Part shown: positions 1 through 10,207 of the stretch, in pieces
Layout: every line of letters starts with the position of its first letter
How positions within the stretch are numbered: the stretch's first letter is position 1
Origin: Hyphomicrobiales bacterium
GTDB taxonomy: Bacteria > Pseudomonadota > Alphaproteobacteria > Rhizobiales > Xanthobacteraceae
Assembly (NCBI GenBank): GCA_003164375.1
Contig: PLTE01000206.1
Coordinates: forward strand, 1-35,308
Direction: 5' to 3'
Length of the DNA stretch: 35,308 bases
Program-made: the position numbers and the translations under genes
Notes under the pieces: generated by a model
Told to the model about the DNA's origin: nothing
Seen by the model: only the letters and a program-made list of their open reading frames with translations
The model's database searches: none

Positions 1-517
1 CGGTGCCGCATTGCGGCTCGGTCAGATTCATCGTGCCGGACCATTCGCCTGAGACGAGCTTCGGCAGATAGAGCGCTTTTTGCTCCAGCGAGGCATGCGC
101 CAGCAACGCCGCGATCGCGCCTTGGGTCAGGCCCGGATACATCGCAAACGCCATGTTGGCCGAGCAGAGGAATTCATTGACCGCCTGCGCCAGCACGACG
201 GGCAGGCCCTGGCCGCCGAATTCGACCGGCGCCGAGACGCCGACCCAACCGCCTGCAGTCAGGCGCTTATAGGCGTCCTTGAAACCGGTCGGCGTCGCCA
301 CCGAACCGTCGTCATGGCGGTGGCAGCCTTCTTTATCGCCGACCCGGTTGAGGGGCGTGAGCACGTCCTCGCAGAATTTCGCCGCCTCGGCGAGCACCGC
401 CTCGATCAGGTCGGGCGTCACCTCGGCGAAGCCCGGCAGGTTGTTGTAGCGCTCGATATGGAACACGTCGCGCAATAGGAACATCGCCTCGTCAACGGGA
501 GCCTGGTAGCCCGGCAT
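1..517 (-). CDS. Acyl-CoA dehydrogenase, N-terminal part (runs off left edge)
   Basis: Minus-strand frame absent from the ORF track reads MPGYQAPVDEAMFLLRDVFHIERYNNLPGFAEVTPDLIEAVLAEAAKFCEDVLTPLNRVGDKEG...GGWVGVSAPVEFGGQGLPVVLAQAVNEFLCSANMAFAMYPGLTQGAIAALLAHASLEQKALYLPKLVSGEWSGTMNLTEPQCGT; the G(G)QGLP and MNLTEPQ(C)GT motifs are typical of the acyl-CoA dehydrogenase family. Confidence 0.9.
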   Translation of the reverse strand, partial: MPGYQAPVDEAMFLLRDVFHIERYNNLPGFAEVTPDLIEAVLAEAAKFCEDVLTPLNRVGDKEGCHRHDDGSVATPTGFKDAYKRLTAGGWVGVSAPVEFGGQGLPVVLAQAVNEFLCSANMAFAMYPGLTQGAIAALLAHASLEQKALYLPKLVSGEWSGTMNLTEPQCGT

Positions 518-797
518 GTTCGCACTCCGCGCCGTGTCCGCCCGCTCTCGGCCGGATCGACGGCATAAGGTAGCCGATTCACGACAGCGTCACGACGCCG
601 ATTTGCGGCGTCCGGTGCTGCACCGCAAAACCTGCAACACCACGAGAATCGGCCGACAACGCCCGCTTTAACCAGTTGTTTACTCTAATCCGGAAAAGTC
701 AGCGCCGAGGACACAAGACCGCGCCCTCCCCTTCGTCTGTTAACGAGCCCGGCTCAAGACAGGGCGATCCTCGTTCCTCGATGTGGTTGGGCGCGCA

Positions 798-3700
798 ATG
801 AAATCCGGCGGTCCGTGGAATCTCAGAGGGCTTCGTCCACAAACACGCGAAGCCGCCCGCGAAGCCGCGCGCCGGTCCGGCATGTCAGTCGGGGAATGGC
901 TCAACAGCGTCATCCAGGCGGACGACGCCGATTACGGCGAGCAAATGCGGTTCGCTGATTACGACGAAGACGACGATGTGAGCTATCGGCCCCACTACGA
1001 CTATCGCGAGCCGCGCCGGCGCCGGGGACGCAACCGTGATCGTGATCGTGACTATGCGCGCGAGGTCGCGCTCGAGCGCGAGGCCGCGCTCGCCCGTGAG
1101 GATTTCGGCGAAGTTCACTCCCGCCTCGATCGGCTGTCCCATCAACTCGAACGTATGGCGCGCAGCAACGCACCGCGGCTGACCGGTGCGCCGGCGCAAC
1201 CGCAACGCGGCCGAGCGGCACCACCGCCGCCACCGCCGCCACGGCGGGCATATGGCGGCGCCCAGCCGTCGGCGCATAGCAGCGGCTTTACGGTCGACGA
1301 CGCTGTTGCCGAGATCGCCGAACGTCAGCGCGCCCTGTATGGCGACGCTGCCGGTGCGGCACCGCCACCCGAGGAGCCCGCACCGCCGGCACCGCCGCCG
1401 CCATTGCCGCCGACCGCTCCGCGGATGCCCGACCCGCCGGGCGACATCAGCGGACTGGAGGAGCAACTGCGCTACATCACGACGCGGATCGAAGCGTTGC
1501 GGCCGACGCGCGACTTCGAGCGGGATATCGCCGCGTTCCGCAAAGACCTCACCGAGATCGGCCGCCAGCTCACCGAAGCGCTGCCGCGCCGGGACGTGGA
1601 ATCGCTCGAAAGCGAAGTCCAGACTCTGGCTCGGCGGATCGATCAGTCGCGCGGAAGCGGCCTCGACTCCAGCGAGGTTGCCGGCCTTGAACGCGGGCTT
1701 GCGGAAGTCCGCGACGCCCTGCATGGCCTCACCCCAGCCGAGAACCTGGTCGGTTTTGACGACGCAGTACGCACGCTCGCGCAAAAGGTCGATCTGATCA
1801 TCGCCAAGGAGGATCCGGCGTCGCTGCAGCAGCTCGAAACCGCTATTGGGGCGCTGCGCGGCATCGTGTCCCACGTCGCCTCCAACGACACGCTGAACAG
1901 AGTCGCCGAAGACGTGCGCGCGCTCGCCGCCAAAGTGGACGATCTCACCAGCTACACCGCCAGTGGGCATGCGGTTTCGAGGCTGGAAAGCCGCATCGAT
2001 ACACTTGCTACCGCGCTCAATGCCTCGGCCGAAGCTGGCCATTCAGTGCCGCGCGAACTGGAGAAGATGCTCGCCGGACTCATCGAGAAGCTCGAATGGG
2101 TTCAGCTCACGCACACCGATCACGCAGCGCTCGGCCATCTCGAAGATCGGATCGCCCAATTGATCAAGCGGCTCGACGCCTCCGACGCCAAGCTCGGCAA
2201 TCTCGAAGCCGTCGAGCGCGGGCTTGCCGATCTGCTCGTGCATGTCGATCAAGTCCGCGGCGGCAGTGTCGCCGAAATCAAGCGCAGCGAGCGCCGGACC
2301 CTGGATTCGCTCGAAGCGGTTCACGGCACCGTGGAGCAGGTTGTCGATCGACTGGCGATGATCGAGAGCGGGATCCACGAAACGGCGCACAGCCCGGCGC
2401 GCGAGACGGCACACGACGTAGCGCCTCAGCCGGCGCCCGCGGCCAAAGTGCCAGTCGAACCGGCTGACGCCACGCTGGCAATCCCCCTCCCCTCGCCGAT
2501 CCCGGCACCCCCACCAGCAGCGGCACCCGCACCGGCACCAACAGCCTCACCGGCACCGGCACCCGCCGAGCCCGCACCGCGTCGAAGCGGCGCACCGCGC
2601 AAGCCAATCGACCCGAACCTGCCGCCTGATCATCCGCTGGAGCCCGGCACCACGGCAGGTCCCCGCGCTACTCCGTCGGCCGCCGACCGTATCGCGGCCT
2701 CCGAAACCGCCGCTGGCCTGGCCAAGCCTTCCGTCAATGCCGAGCCGCGTGAGATCCCGAACTTCATCGCCGCGGCGCGGCGCGCAGCGCAGGCCGTAGC
2801 GGCGGTCGAGGCTGCGCCCGATCGCAAACCGCGCGCCGAGATCGAAGGCGCGGAAGCCGGAAAATCGACGCCGCGTTTGCGCAAACTGCTTGTCGCCGGC
2901 GGCGCCGTCCTCATCCTGTTCGGCTGCGTGCACATCGCTATGCATATGTTCCAAGACACCGGCTCCGCGGTTGCACCGCAGCCTGCGCATCCAGCGTCGC
3001 CGCCGACCGTGTTGCCCGATACGAGTTCGTCCCAACCGGCGCCACAGCCATCGGGTCCGCTTGTGCTGCCGATCCCGGACGCGGCGCCCGATCCGGCGCC
3101 GCGCACGACACCGAACGCGTCGCAGAACATGGCCCCGGATACAGCTCCGGCTGAAAATCCCGTCACAGCGCCGCCGGCAACCCCTGCGGCCCCGTCATCC
3201 CTGTCGCGGCAATCCGCACTGCATGACCCCGCCGATATCACCGGCTCGCTGCCGCGCCGCACACCGGCGCCGCCGCCAGCGATCATCGCACCGGCTGAAG
3301 CGCCCGTGGATAATCTCGCCATCGAAAAGCTTCCGGCCACCATCGGCGGCCCGACGCTCCGCGCAGCGGCACTTGCCGACGATGCGGCGGCCGAGTTCGA
3401 GGTCGCAACCCGCTTCGCCGAGGGCCACGGCGTGCCGCCCAGCAACGAGCAAGCTGCGCGCTGGCTCGAACGCGCCGCCAAGCAAGGGCTGACGCTGGCG
3501 CAATTCCGTCTCGGCGGCTTCTACGAAAAAGGCATCGGGGTGAAGAAAGACCTCGCCGCGGCGCGCGACCTCTATACCGCCGCCGCCGGGAAGGGCAACG
3601 GCAAGGCGATGCACAATCTCGCCGTGCTCTACGCTGAAGGCATCAACGGCCCGGCCGATTATCGCACCGCTGCACATTGGTTCCGTAAGGCCGCCGATCA

Positions 3701-4028
3701 CGGCATTACCGACAGCCAGTATAATCTCGCCATCCTCTACGCACGCGGCATCGGCGTCGAACAGAACTACGCCGAATCCTACAAGTGGTTCGTGCTCGCG
3801 GCCAATCAGGGCGACAGCGAAGCGGCGAAGAAACGCGACGAGGTCGCTGCGCATCTCGACCCGCAATCACTCGCGGCAGCCGAACTCGCGGTCCAGAAGT
3901 GGTCGGCCGTAGCCCAGCCCGACGACGCGACCAGCGTCAAGACGCCGCCCGACGGTTGGGACCCGCCGGCGCAAGCCGCCAAGGCAAAGCCGCGGTTGCC
4001 GAGCTCGACCAAAGCGCAGGCGCTCTAG
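798..4028 (+). CDS. PodJ-like polar localization / Sel1-repeat membrane protein
   Basis: N-terminus MKSGGPWNLRGLRPQTREAAREAARRSGMSVGEWLNSVI, long coiled-coil region, Pro/Ala-rich linkers, one TM helix (about 2877-2951, LRKLLVAGGAVLILFGCVHIAMHMF), then about four Sel1-like repeats (about 3376-3840). ATG at 798 preferred over GTG at 783. Confidence 0.8.
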   Translation: MKSGGPWNLRGLRPQTREAAREAARRSGMSVGEWLNSVIQADDADYGEQMRFADYDEDDDVSYRPHYDYREPRRRRGRNRDRDRDYAREVALEREAALAREDFGEVHSRLDRLSHQLERMARSNAPRLTGAPAQPQRGRAAPPPPPPPRRAYGGAQPSAHSSGFTVDDAVAEIAERQRALYGDAAGAAPPPEEPAPPAPPPPLPPTAPRMPDPPGDISGLEEQLRYITTRIEALRPTRDFERDIAAFRKDLTEIGRQLTEALPRRDVESLESEVQTLARRIDQSRGSGLDSSEVAGLERGLAEVRDALHGLTPAENLVGFDDAVRTLAQKVDLIIAKEDPASLQQLETAIGALRGIVSHVASNDTLNRVAEDVRALAAKVDDLTSYTASGHAVSRLESRIDTLATALNASAEAGHSVPRELEKMLAGLIEKLEWVQLTHTDHAALGHLEDRIAQLIKRLDASDAKLGNLEAVERGLADLLVHVDQVRGGSVAEIKRSERRTLDSLEAVHGTVEQVVDRLAMIESGIHETAHSPARETAHDVAPQPAPAAKVPVEPADATLAIPLPSPIPAPPPAAAPAPAPTASPAPAPAEPAPRRSGAPRKPIDPNLPPDHPLEPGTTAGPRATPSAADRIAASETAAGLAKPSVNAEPREIPNFIAAARRAAQAVAAVEAAPDRKPRAEIEGAEAGKSTPRLRKLLVAGGAVLILFGCVHIAMHMFQDTGSAVAPQPAHPASPPTVLPDTSSSQPAPQPSGPLVLPIPDAAPDPAPRTTPNASQNMAPDTAPAENPVTAPPATPAAPSSLSRQSALHDPADITGSLPRRTPAPPPAIIAPAEAPVDNLAIEKLPATIGGPTLRAAALADDAAAEFEVATRFAEGHGVPPSNEQAARWLERAAKQGLTLAQFRLGGFYEKGIGVKKDLAAARDLYTAAAGKGNGKAMHNLAVLYAEGINGPADYRTAAHWFRKAADHGITDSQYNLAILYARGIGVEQNYAESYKWFVLAANQGDSEAAKKRDEVAAHLDPQSLAAAELAVQKWSAVAQPDDATSVKTPPDGWDPPAQAAKAKPRLPSSTKAQAL

Positions 4029-4039
4029 CGCGGCCGGTT

Positions 4040-4798
4040 TTAATCCGCCAGGCAGTGCGCCGCGGGCACGGCATAAAGCCGCGCTGCGCCGAGCAAATGC
4101 GCGGTAAACGACAGTGCCCCGAACACCGACACGATGGCGCGGTCGCGCACATTGAGGCCGCCGGCATAGGCACCGAAGGCCGGCATGACGAGGCGCTTGC
4201 CGTCGCTCGCAAAGCAACGCCGGCTCACCGCGCGGCCGCGCCGCGCTACCCGCGCCAGCGGATGCAAATGGCCGGCGATTTCACCGTCGCTATGTTTCGT
4301 CGCCGGCTGGTGGCGGAAAGTGAGCGCGCCGAGTGCCACGGCGTCGGCAAATCGGCCGCCGATATTCTCGGCCGGATCGGGATCGTGATTGCCGGCGATC
4401 CAGACCCAGTCGCGCCCACGCTGCAGCGCGGTCAGCGCGGCGCGGCTCATCGCACTCATGCGCGCCGGACCGCCGCCGTCGTGAAAACTGTCGCCCAGCG
4501 CGATGACGAGCTGCGGCTGATAGCGCTCGATCAGACGCGCCAGCCGGGCGAGCGTCGCCGCCGTGTCGTAAGGCGGCAACAGCACGCCCCGCGCGGCAAA
4601 GGCCGAACCCTTTTCCAGATGCAGATCGGCGACCGCAAGGAGCTTCTCGTCCGGCCAATAAATCGCGCCCGCCGGATCGAGGGCGAGCGTGACGCCGACG
4701 AGCGTTGTCACGTCATCCGCCCGTCCCCGCACAGGCAGAGGCCCATGAGCTAGATTTCCGCTAGCACCGAAATGAGCAGGAAAAGCGCCGGCCCTCAC
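4040..4798 (-). CDS. pdeM: Ligase-associated DNA damage response metallophosphoesterase/endonuclease PdeM
   Basis: Metallophosphoesterase motifs LLAVADLHLEKG, ALGDSFHDGG, WIAGNHDPDP, HLHPLARV; overlaps the stop of the upstream Lhr-like helicase (GTGA). Confidence 0.9.
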   Translation of the reverse strand: MRAGAFPAHFGASGNLAHGPLPVRGRADDVTTLVGVTLALDPAGAIYWPDEKLLAVADLHLEKGSAFAARGVLLPPYDTAATLARLARLIERYQPQLVIALGDSFHDGGGPARMSAMSRAALTALQRGRDWVWIAGNHDPDPAENIGGRFADAVALGALTFRHQPATKHSDGEIAGHLHPLARVARRGRAVSRRCFASDGKRLVMPAFGAYAGGLNVRDRAIVSVFGALSFTAHLLGAARLYAVPAAHCLAD

Positions 4799-7296
4799 TG
4801 CATCGCCTCCTTCACCAATTCGGCCTCGGCTTCCGCGAGCAGCGCATCGCCGGCCTCGCCGTAGACCGCCTCGCGGCCGATCTCCAGCATTACCGGCACC
4901 GCAAGCGGCGAAACATGATCGAGCGCTTTATGGACGATTCGGCCCTTGATGCGCGAGAGCATTTCGCCGAGCCGGCGGACGTCGAGCAGGCCGGTTGAGG
5001 CATCGGCCCGCGCGGCGCGCAACAGAACATGGTCGGGCTGGTGGCTGCGCAGCACGTCGTAGACGAGATCGGTCGAGATCGTGACCTGGCGGCGCGATTT
5101 CTCCTGTCCCGGGAAACGTCGCTCGATCAGGCCGGCGATGATGGCGCAATTGCGGAACGTGCGTTTCATCAGCGCCGATTCGGCAAGCCAGGCTTCAAGA
5201 TCGTCGCCGAGCATGTCCTCGTCGAACAAGGCGGCCAGCGAAAAAGCGTCCTGCTTAAGCCGCGCCGCGACATCGCCGAGACCCCAGACCGCGAGCGCAT
5301 ATTCATTGGCGACGAAGCCGAGCGGCTTTAGTCGCGCGCGCTCGAGGCGGCGCGTCAGCAGCATGCCGAGCGTCTGGTGCGCCAGCCTGCCTTCGAACGG
5401 ATAGCAAACCACATAATATTTGTTGGCGCGCGGGAAGGTCTCGACCAGAAGTTCGCTCCGGCCGGGCATTTGCGAGCGCCATTCCTGGATTTCGAGCCAC
5501 TCGCGCACTTGTTCCGGCAATTCACGCCAGCTGCGCGGATCGGAAATGATGGCGCGCACCCGGTCGGCGAGATAAGTCGAGAGTGGAAATTTACCGCCTT
5601 CATAGGCCGGCACCTTCGGCTCGTCGGCGTTCGAGCGCGAGACGTAAACCTCGTCCTCGACCACAGCCTCGTATTTGAGAATTTCGCCGGCGAATACAAA
5701 AGTGTCGCCCGGCACCATGGTTTCGATGAAATACTCCTCGACTTCGCCGAGCAGCCGGCCGCCGCGCGGAATCATTTTCGAGGCACGCGAGCGCACCAGC
5801 CGAACTTTCAGCATGTCGGCTTCGACGATGGTGCCGACATTGAGCCGGTAGCGCTGCGCCACATTGGGGTTGGCGATGCGAAAGCGTCCGTCCTTGCCCA
5901 GGCGGATGCGCGCGAATCGCTCATAGGCTTTGAGCGCATAGCCGCCGGTCGCGACGAAATCGACCACCGCGTCGAAATCGGCCCGCGTCAATGCCGCGTA
6001 AGGCGAAGCTGTCGTCACCTCGGCGTAAAGCGCATCGCTCGCAAACGGCTTGCCGCAGGCGCAGCCGACGACATGCTGGGCCAGCACGTCGAGCGCGCCG
6101 ACGCGGGAGGCCGGCGTATCCTGCGCATTGACGGCGATGGCGTCGAGCGCGGCACGGCATTCCAGCACCTCGAAGCGGTTGGCCGGTATCAGCACACCCT
6201 TCGACGGCTCGTCCATGCGGTGATTGGCGCGGCCGATGCGTTGCAAGAGCCGCGACGCGCCCTTCGGCGCGCCCACATTGACGACCAGATCGACGTCGCC
6301 CCAATCGACGCCGAGATCGAGCGAGGACGTGCAGACGACCGCGCGCAAGCGGCCGGTTGCCATTGCGGTTTCGACCTTGCGCCGCTGCGCCACGTCAAGC
6401 GAGCCGTGATGCAGCGCAATCGGCAGATTGTCGTCGTTGCGATGCCAGAGGTCCTGAAAAATGGCTTCGGCCTGGCTGCGGGTATTGACGAAAACTAGCG
6501 TGGTGCGATGCGCCTTGATCAGCGCATAAAGCTCGCCCAGCGCATAACGTGCCGAATGGCCGGCCCAAGGCAGCCGCTCGATGGTTTCCAGCATCACAAC
6601 GTTCGGCTTGGCGCCTGACTCCGCGACAATCAGATCGGCGAGCGCCGCGCCGCCGCGCTGCGGCACCATGAAACGGCGAAGATCGTCGGGCTCGGCGACG
6701 GTCGCGGAGAGGCCGATGCTGGTGAGGTTCGGCGCCAGCCGGTACAGCCGCGCCAGACCGAGCGACAACAGATCGCCGCGCTTCGACGTCACCAGCGCAT
6801 GCAGCTCGTCGAGAATGATACGCCGGAGCGAGCCGAACAGATAAGGCGCGTCGGCCGACGCAAGTAGCAGCGCCAGCTGTTCGGGCGTCGTCAACAGAAT
6901 GTCGGGCGGATCGCGGCGCTGGCGCTGGCGCTTCGAGGTCGGCGTGTCGCCGGTGCGGGTCTCGATGCGGATCGGCAGCCGCATGTCGGCGACCGGTGTC
7001 TCCAAATTGCGCGCGATGTCGACCGCAAGCGCTTTGAGCGGCGAGATATAGAGCGTGTGCAGCCCACCGCTGCGTCGCAAAGCACGGCCGCCGGTCGCCG
7101 CGGTCAGTTCCACCAGGCTCGGCAGAAATCCGGCGAGCGTCTTGCCGCCGCCGGTCGGCGCGATCAGCAACACCGAGCGCCCAGCGTGCGCCTTGGCGAG
7201 CAGTTCCAACTGGTGCGTGCGCGGCGACCAGCCGCGGCCGGCAAACCAGCGGGTGAAAAGTTCCGGGAGCGGCGAAATCCTGTCGAGCAACGTCAC
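4795..7296 (-). CDS. Ligase-associated DEXH-box DNA helicase (Lhr-like)
   Basis: LLIAPTGGGKTLAGFLPSLVEL (Walker A), IILDELHAL (DEXH), IGLSATVAEP, LQRIGRANHR. GTG start at 7296 (VTLLDRISPLPELFTRWFAGRGW) preferred; the ORF-track start at 8124 would overlap the oppositely oriented clc gene. Confidence 0.92.
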   Translation of the reverse strand: MTLLDRISPLPELFTRWFAGRGWSPRTHQLELLAKAHAGRSVLLIAPTGGGKTLAGFLPSLVELTAATGGRALRRSGGLHTLYISPLKALAVDIARNLETPVADMRLPIRIETRTGDTPTSKRQRQRRDPPDILLTTPEQLALLLASADAPYLFGSLRRIILDELHALVTSKRGDLLSLGLARLYRLAPNLTSIGLSATVAEPDDLRRFMVPQRGGAALADLIVAESGAKPNVVMLETIERLPWAGHSARYALGELYALIKAHRTTLVFVNTRSQAEAIFQDLWHRNDDNLPIALHHGSLDVAQRRKVETAMATGRLRAVVCTSSLDLGVDWGDVDLVVNVGAPKGASRLLQRIGRANHRMDEPSKGVLIPANRFEVLECRAALDAIAVNAQDTPASRVGALDVLAQHVVGCACGKPFASDALYAEVTTASPYAALTRADFDAVVDFVATGGYALKAYERFARIRLGKDGRFRIANPNVAQRYRLNVGTIVEADMLKVRLVRSRASKMIPRGGRLLGEVEEYFIETMVPGDTFVFAGEILKYEAVVEDEVYVSRSNADEPKVPAYEGGKFPLSTYLADRVRAIISDPRSWRELPEQVREWLEIQEWRSQMPGRSELLVETFPRANKYYVVCYPFEGRLAHQTLGMLLTRRLERARLKPLGFVANEYALAVWGLGDVAARLKQDAFSLAALFDEDMLGDDLEAWLAESALMKRTFRNCAIIAGLIERRFPGQEKSRRQVTISTDLVYDVLRSHQPDHVLLRAARADASTGLLDVRRLGEMLSRIKGRIVHKALDHVSPLAVPVMLEIGREAVYGEAGDALLAEAEAELVKEAMQ

Positions 7297-7416
7297 CCCG
7301 CAAGCGTAGCCGCGACCAGGTCCTATGGTCGAGCGATAAGGTAACCTGAGATCCGCCGCCTGGGACTTATTGCCGCCATAGACCTCTCCGCGCGTGCGGG
7401 TTAGAAAGCCGCCGCC

Positions 7417-9204
7417 ATGTCTCTGACCCCCGCTGAGTCCGCGCCGGCCCCACGGCACGGCCTTGTCCTCCTCTCGATCTTCGCGCTCGTCACCGGCCTG
7501 ATCACCGGGTTTGGCGCCATATTCTTTCGCGGCCTGATTGCCGCGATCCACAATCTGTTTTTCCTCGGAATGTTCTCGGTTCACTACGACGCCAACATCT
7601 TCACGCCCGCCGGGCCATGGGGCGCTTTCATCATCCTCGGTCCGATTATCGGCGGCCTGGTGGTGACCGCGCTGGTGACGAATTTTGCGCCCGAGGCGCG
7701 GGGTCACGGCGTGCCTGAGGTCATGGACGCCATCTACTACAAAGAAGGTGTGATCCGGCCGATCGTCGCCGCGGTGAAATCGCTGGCCTCGGCCTTTTCG
7801 ATCGGTTCGGGCGCGGCAGTCGGGCGCGAGGGGCCGATCATCCAGATCGGCGCCTCGCTTGGCTCGAGCATCGGCCAATTGCTGGGGCTCGAGCCCTGGC
7901 AGCGCATCACGCTGGTCGCGGCCGGCGCCGGCGCCGGCATCGCCGCGACCTTCAACACGCCGATTGGCGGCGTCATGTTCGCCATCGAGCTGATGATGCC
8001 CGAGGTGAGCGTGCGCACTTTTCTGCCGGTGGCGCTTGCCACTGGCACCGCCACCTTTGTCGGCAACTGGTTCCTCGGCCCGCAGCCGGCCTTCGCCGTG
8101 CCGGTTTTGCCAGCGCTTGGCCACCAGCCGTCATCGATGATCGCGCTCGGGCTCTATGCGCTGTTGGGCGCGATCATGGGCATCGCCGCGGCGGGTTTCG
8201 TGCGCGGGCTGTCGGCCGCGGAGGCTGTATTCGAGCGGATCGAGAATCCCTATTTGCGGCATTCGATCGGCATGTTGCTCATCGGCCTGTTGATCTACAC
8301 GCTGTTTCATTTTTACGGGCACTATTACGTCGAAGGCGTCGGCTACTCGACGATCCAAGCGGTGCTGACCAATCAGCTCACCCCGCTCGCCATCCTGCCA
8401 CTGCTCTATGTCGCCAAGCTCGTCGCCACCTCGGTCAGTCTCGGCTCCGGCGCGTCGGGCGGCATTTTCTCGCCGTCGCTTTACATGGGCGCGACGCTGG
8501 GCGGTGCCTTCGGCCTGTTGGTCACGGCGATCCACCCGCTAAGCGAAGCCAATACCGCGAATTTCGCCATCGTCGGCATGGCGGCGATGGTGGCCGGCGG
8601 CACCGGCGCCGCGATGACCGCCGTCACCATGATCTTCGAAATGACCCGCGATTACGGGCTGGTCATGCCGATGATCCTCGCGGTGGCGCTCGCCATCGGC
8701 GTGCGGCGCGTGCTGACGCGGGAAAACATCTACACCATCAAGCTCGTGGCGCGGCGCCATCTGATCCCCAAGGCGCTCCATGCCAACATGTTCCTGGTGC
8801 GCCACGCGTACGAGATCATGGACAAGGATGTTCTGGTGTTGCCGGCCGAAAGTGATTTCGATTCCTTTTTACGCCAGCCCGAGCATCAAGGCGGCATGAA
8901 GCACGTCGTCGTCATCCGCAACAATCGGATCTTTGGCGTGTTGCGCGTCAACACTGCGCTGCGGCGCGGCCTCGAAGACGCCTATACCGGCGTGACGCTG
9001 GGCGACGTGGCGCAGCGCGATTTCACCATCGCGCGGGAGGACGATATCGCATTTGAGGTGATCAAGCGGATGTGGCGGCGCGGCGGCGCCATGGCGGTGG
9101 TCGTCGCCGGCAAAGGCGTGCCGACCGATGCCGACGTCAAAGGGATCATCAGCAAGGAACACATCGCCGATTCTGTGGCGGCGAGCATCAAGGACTATGC
9201 TTGA
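7417..9204 (+). CDS. CLC-family chloride channel/transporter with C-terminal CBS-like domains
   Basis: CLC motifs GHGVPEVMDA, GSGAAVGREGPIIQIGASLGS, GSGASGGIFSPSLYMGA; multiple TM helices and a cytosolic C-terminal region. Confidence 0.92.
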   Translation: MSLTPAESAPAPRHGLVLLSIFALVTGLITGFGAIFFRGLIAAIHNLFFLGMFSVHYDANIFTPAGPWGAFIILGPIIGGLVVTALVTNFAPEARGHGVPEVMDAIYYKEGVIRPIVAAVKSLASAFSIGSGAAVGREGPIIQIGASLGSSIGQLLGLEPWQRITLVAAGAGAGIAATFNTPIGGVMFAIELMMPEVSVRTFLPVALATGTATFVGNWFLGPQPAFAVPVLPALGHQPSSMIALGLYALLGAIMGIAAAGFVRGLSAAEAVFERIENPYLRHSIGMLLIGLLIYTLFHFYGHYYVEGVGYSTIQAVLTNQLTPLAILPLLYVAKLVATSVSLGSGASGGIFSPSLYMGATLGGAFGLLVTAIHPLSEANTANFAIVGMAAMVAGGTGAAMTAVTMIFEMTRDYGLVMPMILAVALAIGVRRVLTRENIYTIKLVARRHLIPKALHANMFLVRHAYEIMDKDVLVLPAESDFDSFLRQPEHQGGMKHVVVIRNNRIFGVLRVNTALRRGLEDAYTGVTLGDVAQRDFTIAREDDIAFEVIKRMWRRGGAMAVVVAGKGVPTDADVKGIISKEHIADSVAASIKDYA

Positions 9205-10181
9205 TCGGCGTGAGACTCCCACGCCGCCGGACCTGCGACCAGCACCAGACCGTGGACCGGCACACCCTTTTCGGTCCTGACAGAAGCGTCGGCGAGCGTG
9301 ACTGGCGTCAATCCCGCTGCCGCGATCGCCGCGCGCAAATAAGCTTCGCTATAGGCAAAGCGCAGCGTCGGCAGGAGTTTTACGCCGTCGCCGGAATAGG
9401 TTTCGAAGGTGCAGGCCAATAGACCGTCCGGCGCCAGCACGCGCGCCACGGCGGCAATGACCGGCGCTATATCGTTGACGTAGACGAAAACATCGGCGGC
9501 AAGCACCAGCTGATAGCGCACCGCCGCCGCACCCTCGGCTGCAAGAAACTCTGCAAGCTCGGCACTGACCAGACGATCATAGAGGCACTTCGCCGTCGCC
9601 TGCGCGATCATCGCCGGCGCCAGATCGACACCGACCAGCCGGTCGGCGATGGAACGGAAGGCGGCGCCGCCAAGGCCGGTGCCGCAGCCAAGATCGAGCA
9701 CGGCGCCAAAATGCAGCGGCCGCCCGGCTGTGCGCATCACCGTCTCAACCGCCTCGCGCAAGATCGCCGGGCCGCGATAATGCAGATGGTCGGTGAGGGC
9801 TGCGTCATAGCGGGCGGCATATTGGTCGAACAACCGCCGCACGAAGGTTTCGCTCATGTGCGGCGCGGCTTCGCCTGAACCGAGCCGCGCCAACTGCAAG
9901 CGCGCGCCGTGATAATCCTCGGGGTCGGCATCGCGGGCCAGCCCAAATGCCGCGATGGCGCCATCGCGGTCGCCGAGCCGGTCGCGGATGGCGCCAAGCG
10001 CGAGCCAGGCGGTGGCGAAGCGCGGCGCCAGTTCGACAGTCTGCACAAGGATATCGGCGGCGCCGGCTAATTCGCCGCGCCCGGCCAGCTCCAGCGCAAA
10101 CGTATAGCGCCGGTCGGCGATGAGATCGCCGGAGGAAACGAACAGCGGGCCGGTATCGGTCATCGTGCGCTCGCGCCGCAA
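9195..10181 (-). CDS. TPR-containing class I SAM-dependent methyltransferase
   Basis: N-terminal TPR-like helices (ADILVQTVELAPRFATAWLALGAIRDRLGDRDGAIAAFGLARDADPED) followed by methyltransferase motif I VLDLGCGTGLGGAAFR. Start probably ATG at 10163. Confidence 0.85.
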   Translation of the reverse strand: MRRERTMTDTGPLFVSSGDLIADRRYTFALELAGRGELAGAADILVQTVELAPRFATAWLALGAIRDRLGDRDGAIAAFGLARDADPEDYHGARLQLARLGSGEAAPHMSETFVRRLFDQYAARYDAALTDHLHYRGPAILREAVETVMRTAGRPLHFGAVLDLGCGTGLGGAAFRSIADRLVGVDLAPAMIAQATAKCLYDRLVSAELAEFLAAEGAAAVRYQLVLAADVFVYVNDIAPVIAAVARVLAPDGLLACTFETYSGDGVKLLPTLRFAYSEAYLRAAIAAAGLTPVTLADASVRTEKGVPVHGLVLVAGPAAWESHADQA

Positions 10182-10207
10182 TGAAGAATGATTACTTATG
10201 ACTCGCG

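Noticed and set aside
1201-1440. GCC/CCG-rich microsatellite-like stretches
   Set aside because: Encode poly-Pro/Ala linkers in the PodJ-like protein; ordinary low complexity rather than a phase-variable tract.
885-2042. 385-aa ORF on - strand
   Set aside because: Fully antisense to the PodJ-like coiled-coil region; Arg/Val-rich low-complexity translation typical of GC-rich shadow frames.
2630-3481. 283-aa ORF on - strand
   Set aside because: Antisense to Pro/Ala-rich linkers of the PodJ-like gene; composition artefact.
5377-6498. 373-aa ORF on + strand
   Set aside because: Antisense to the strongly recognisable Lhr-like helicase; no domain motif.
7297-8124. N-terminal extension of the helicase ORF into the clc gene
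   Set aside because: Overlaps the oppositely oriented CLC gene and encodes Arg/Asp/Gly-rich shadow sequence; family start fits GTG 7296.
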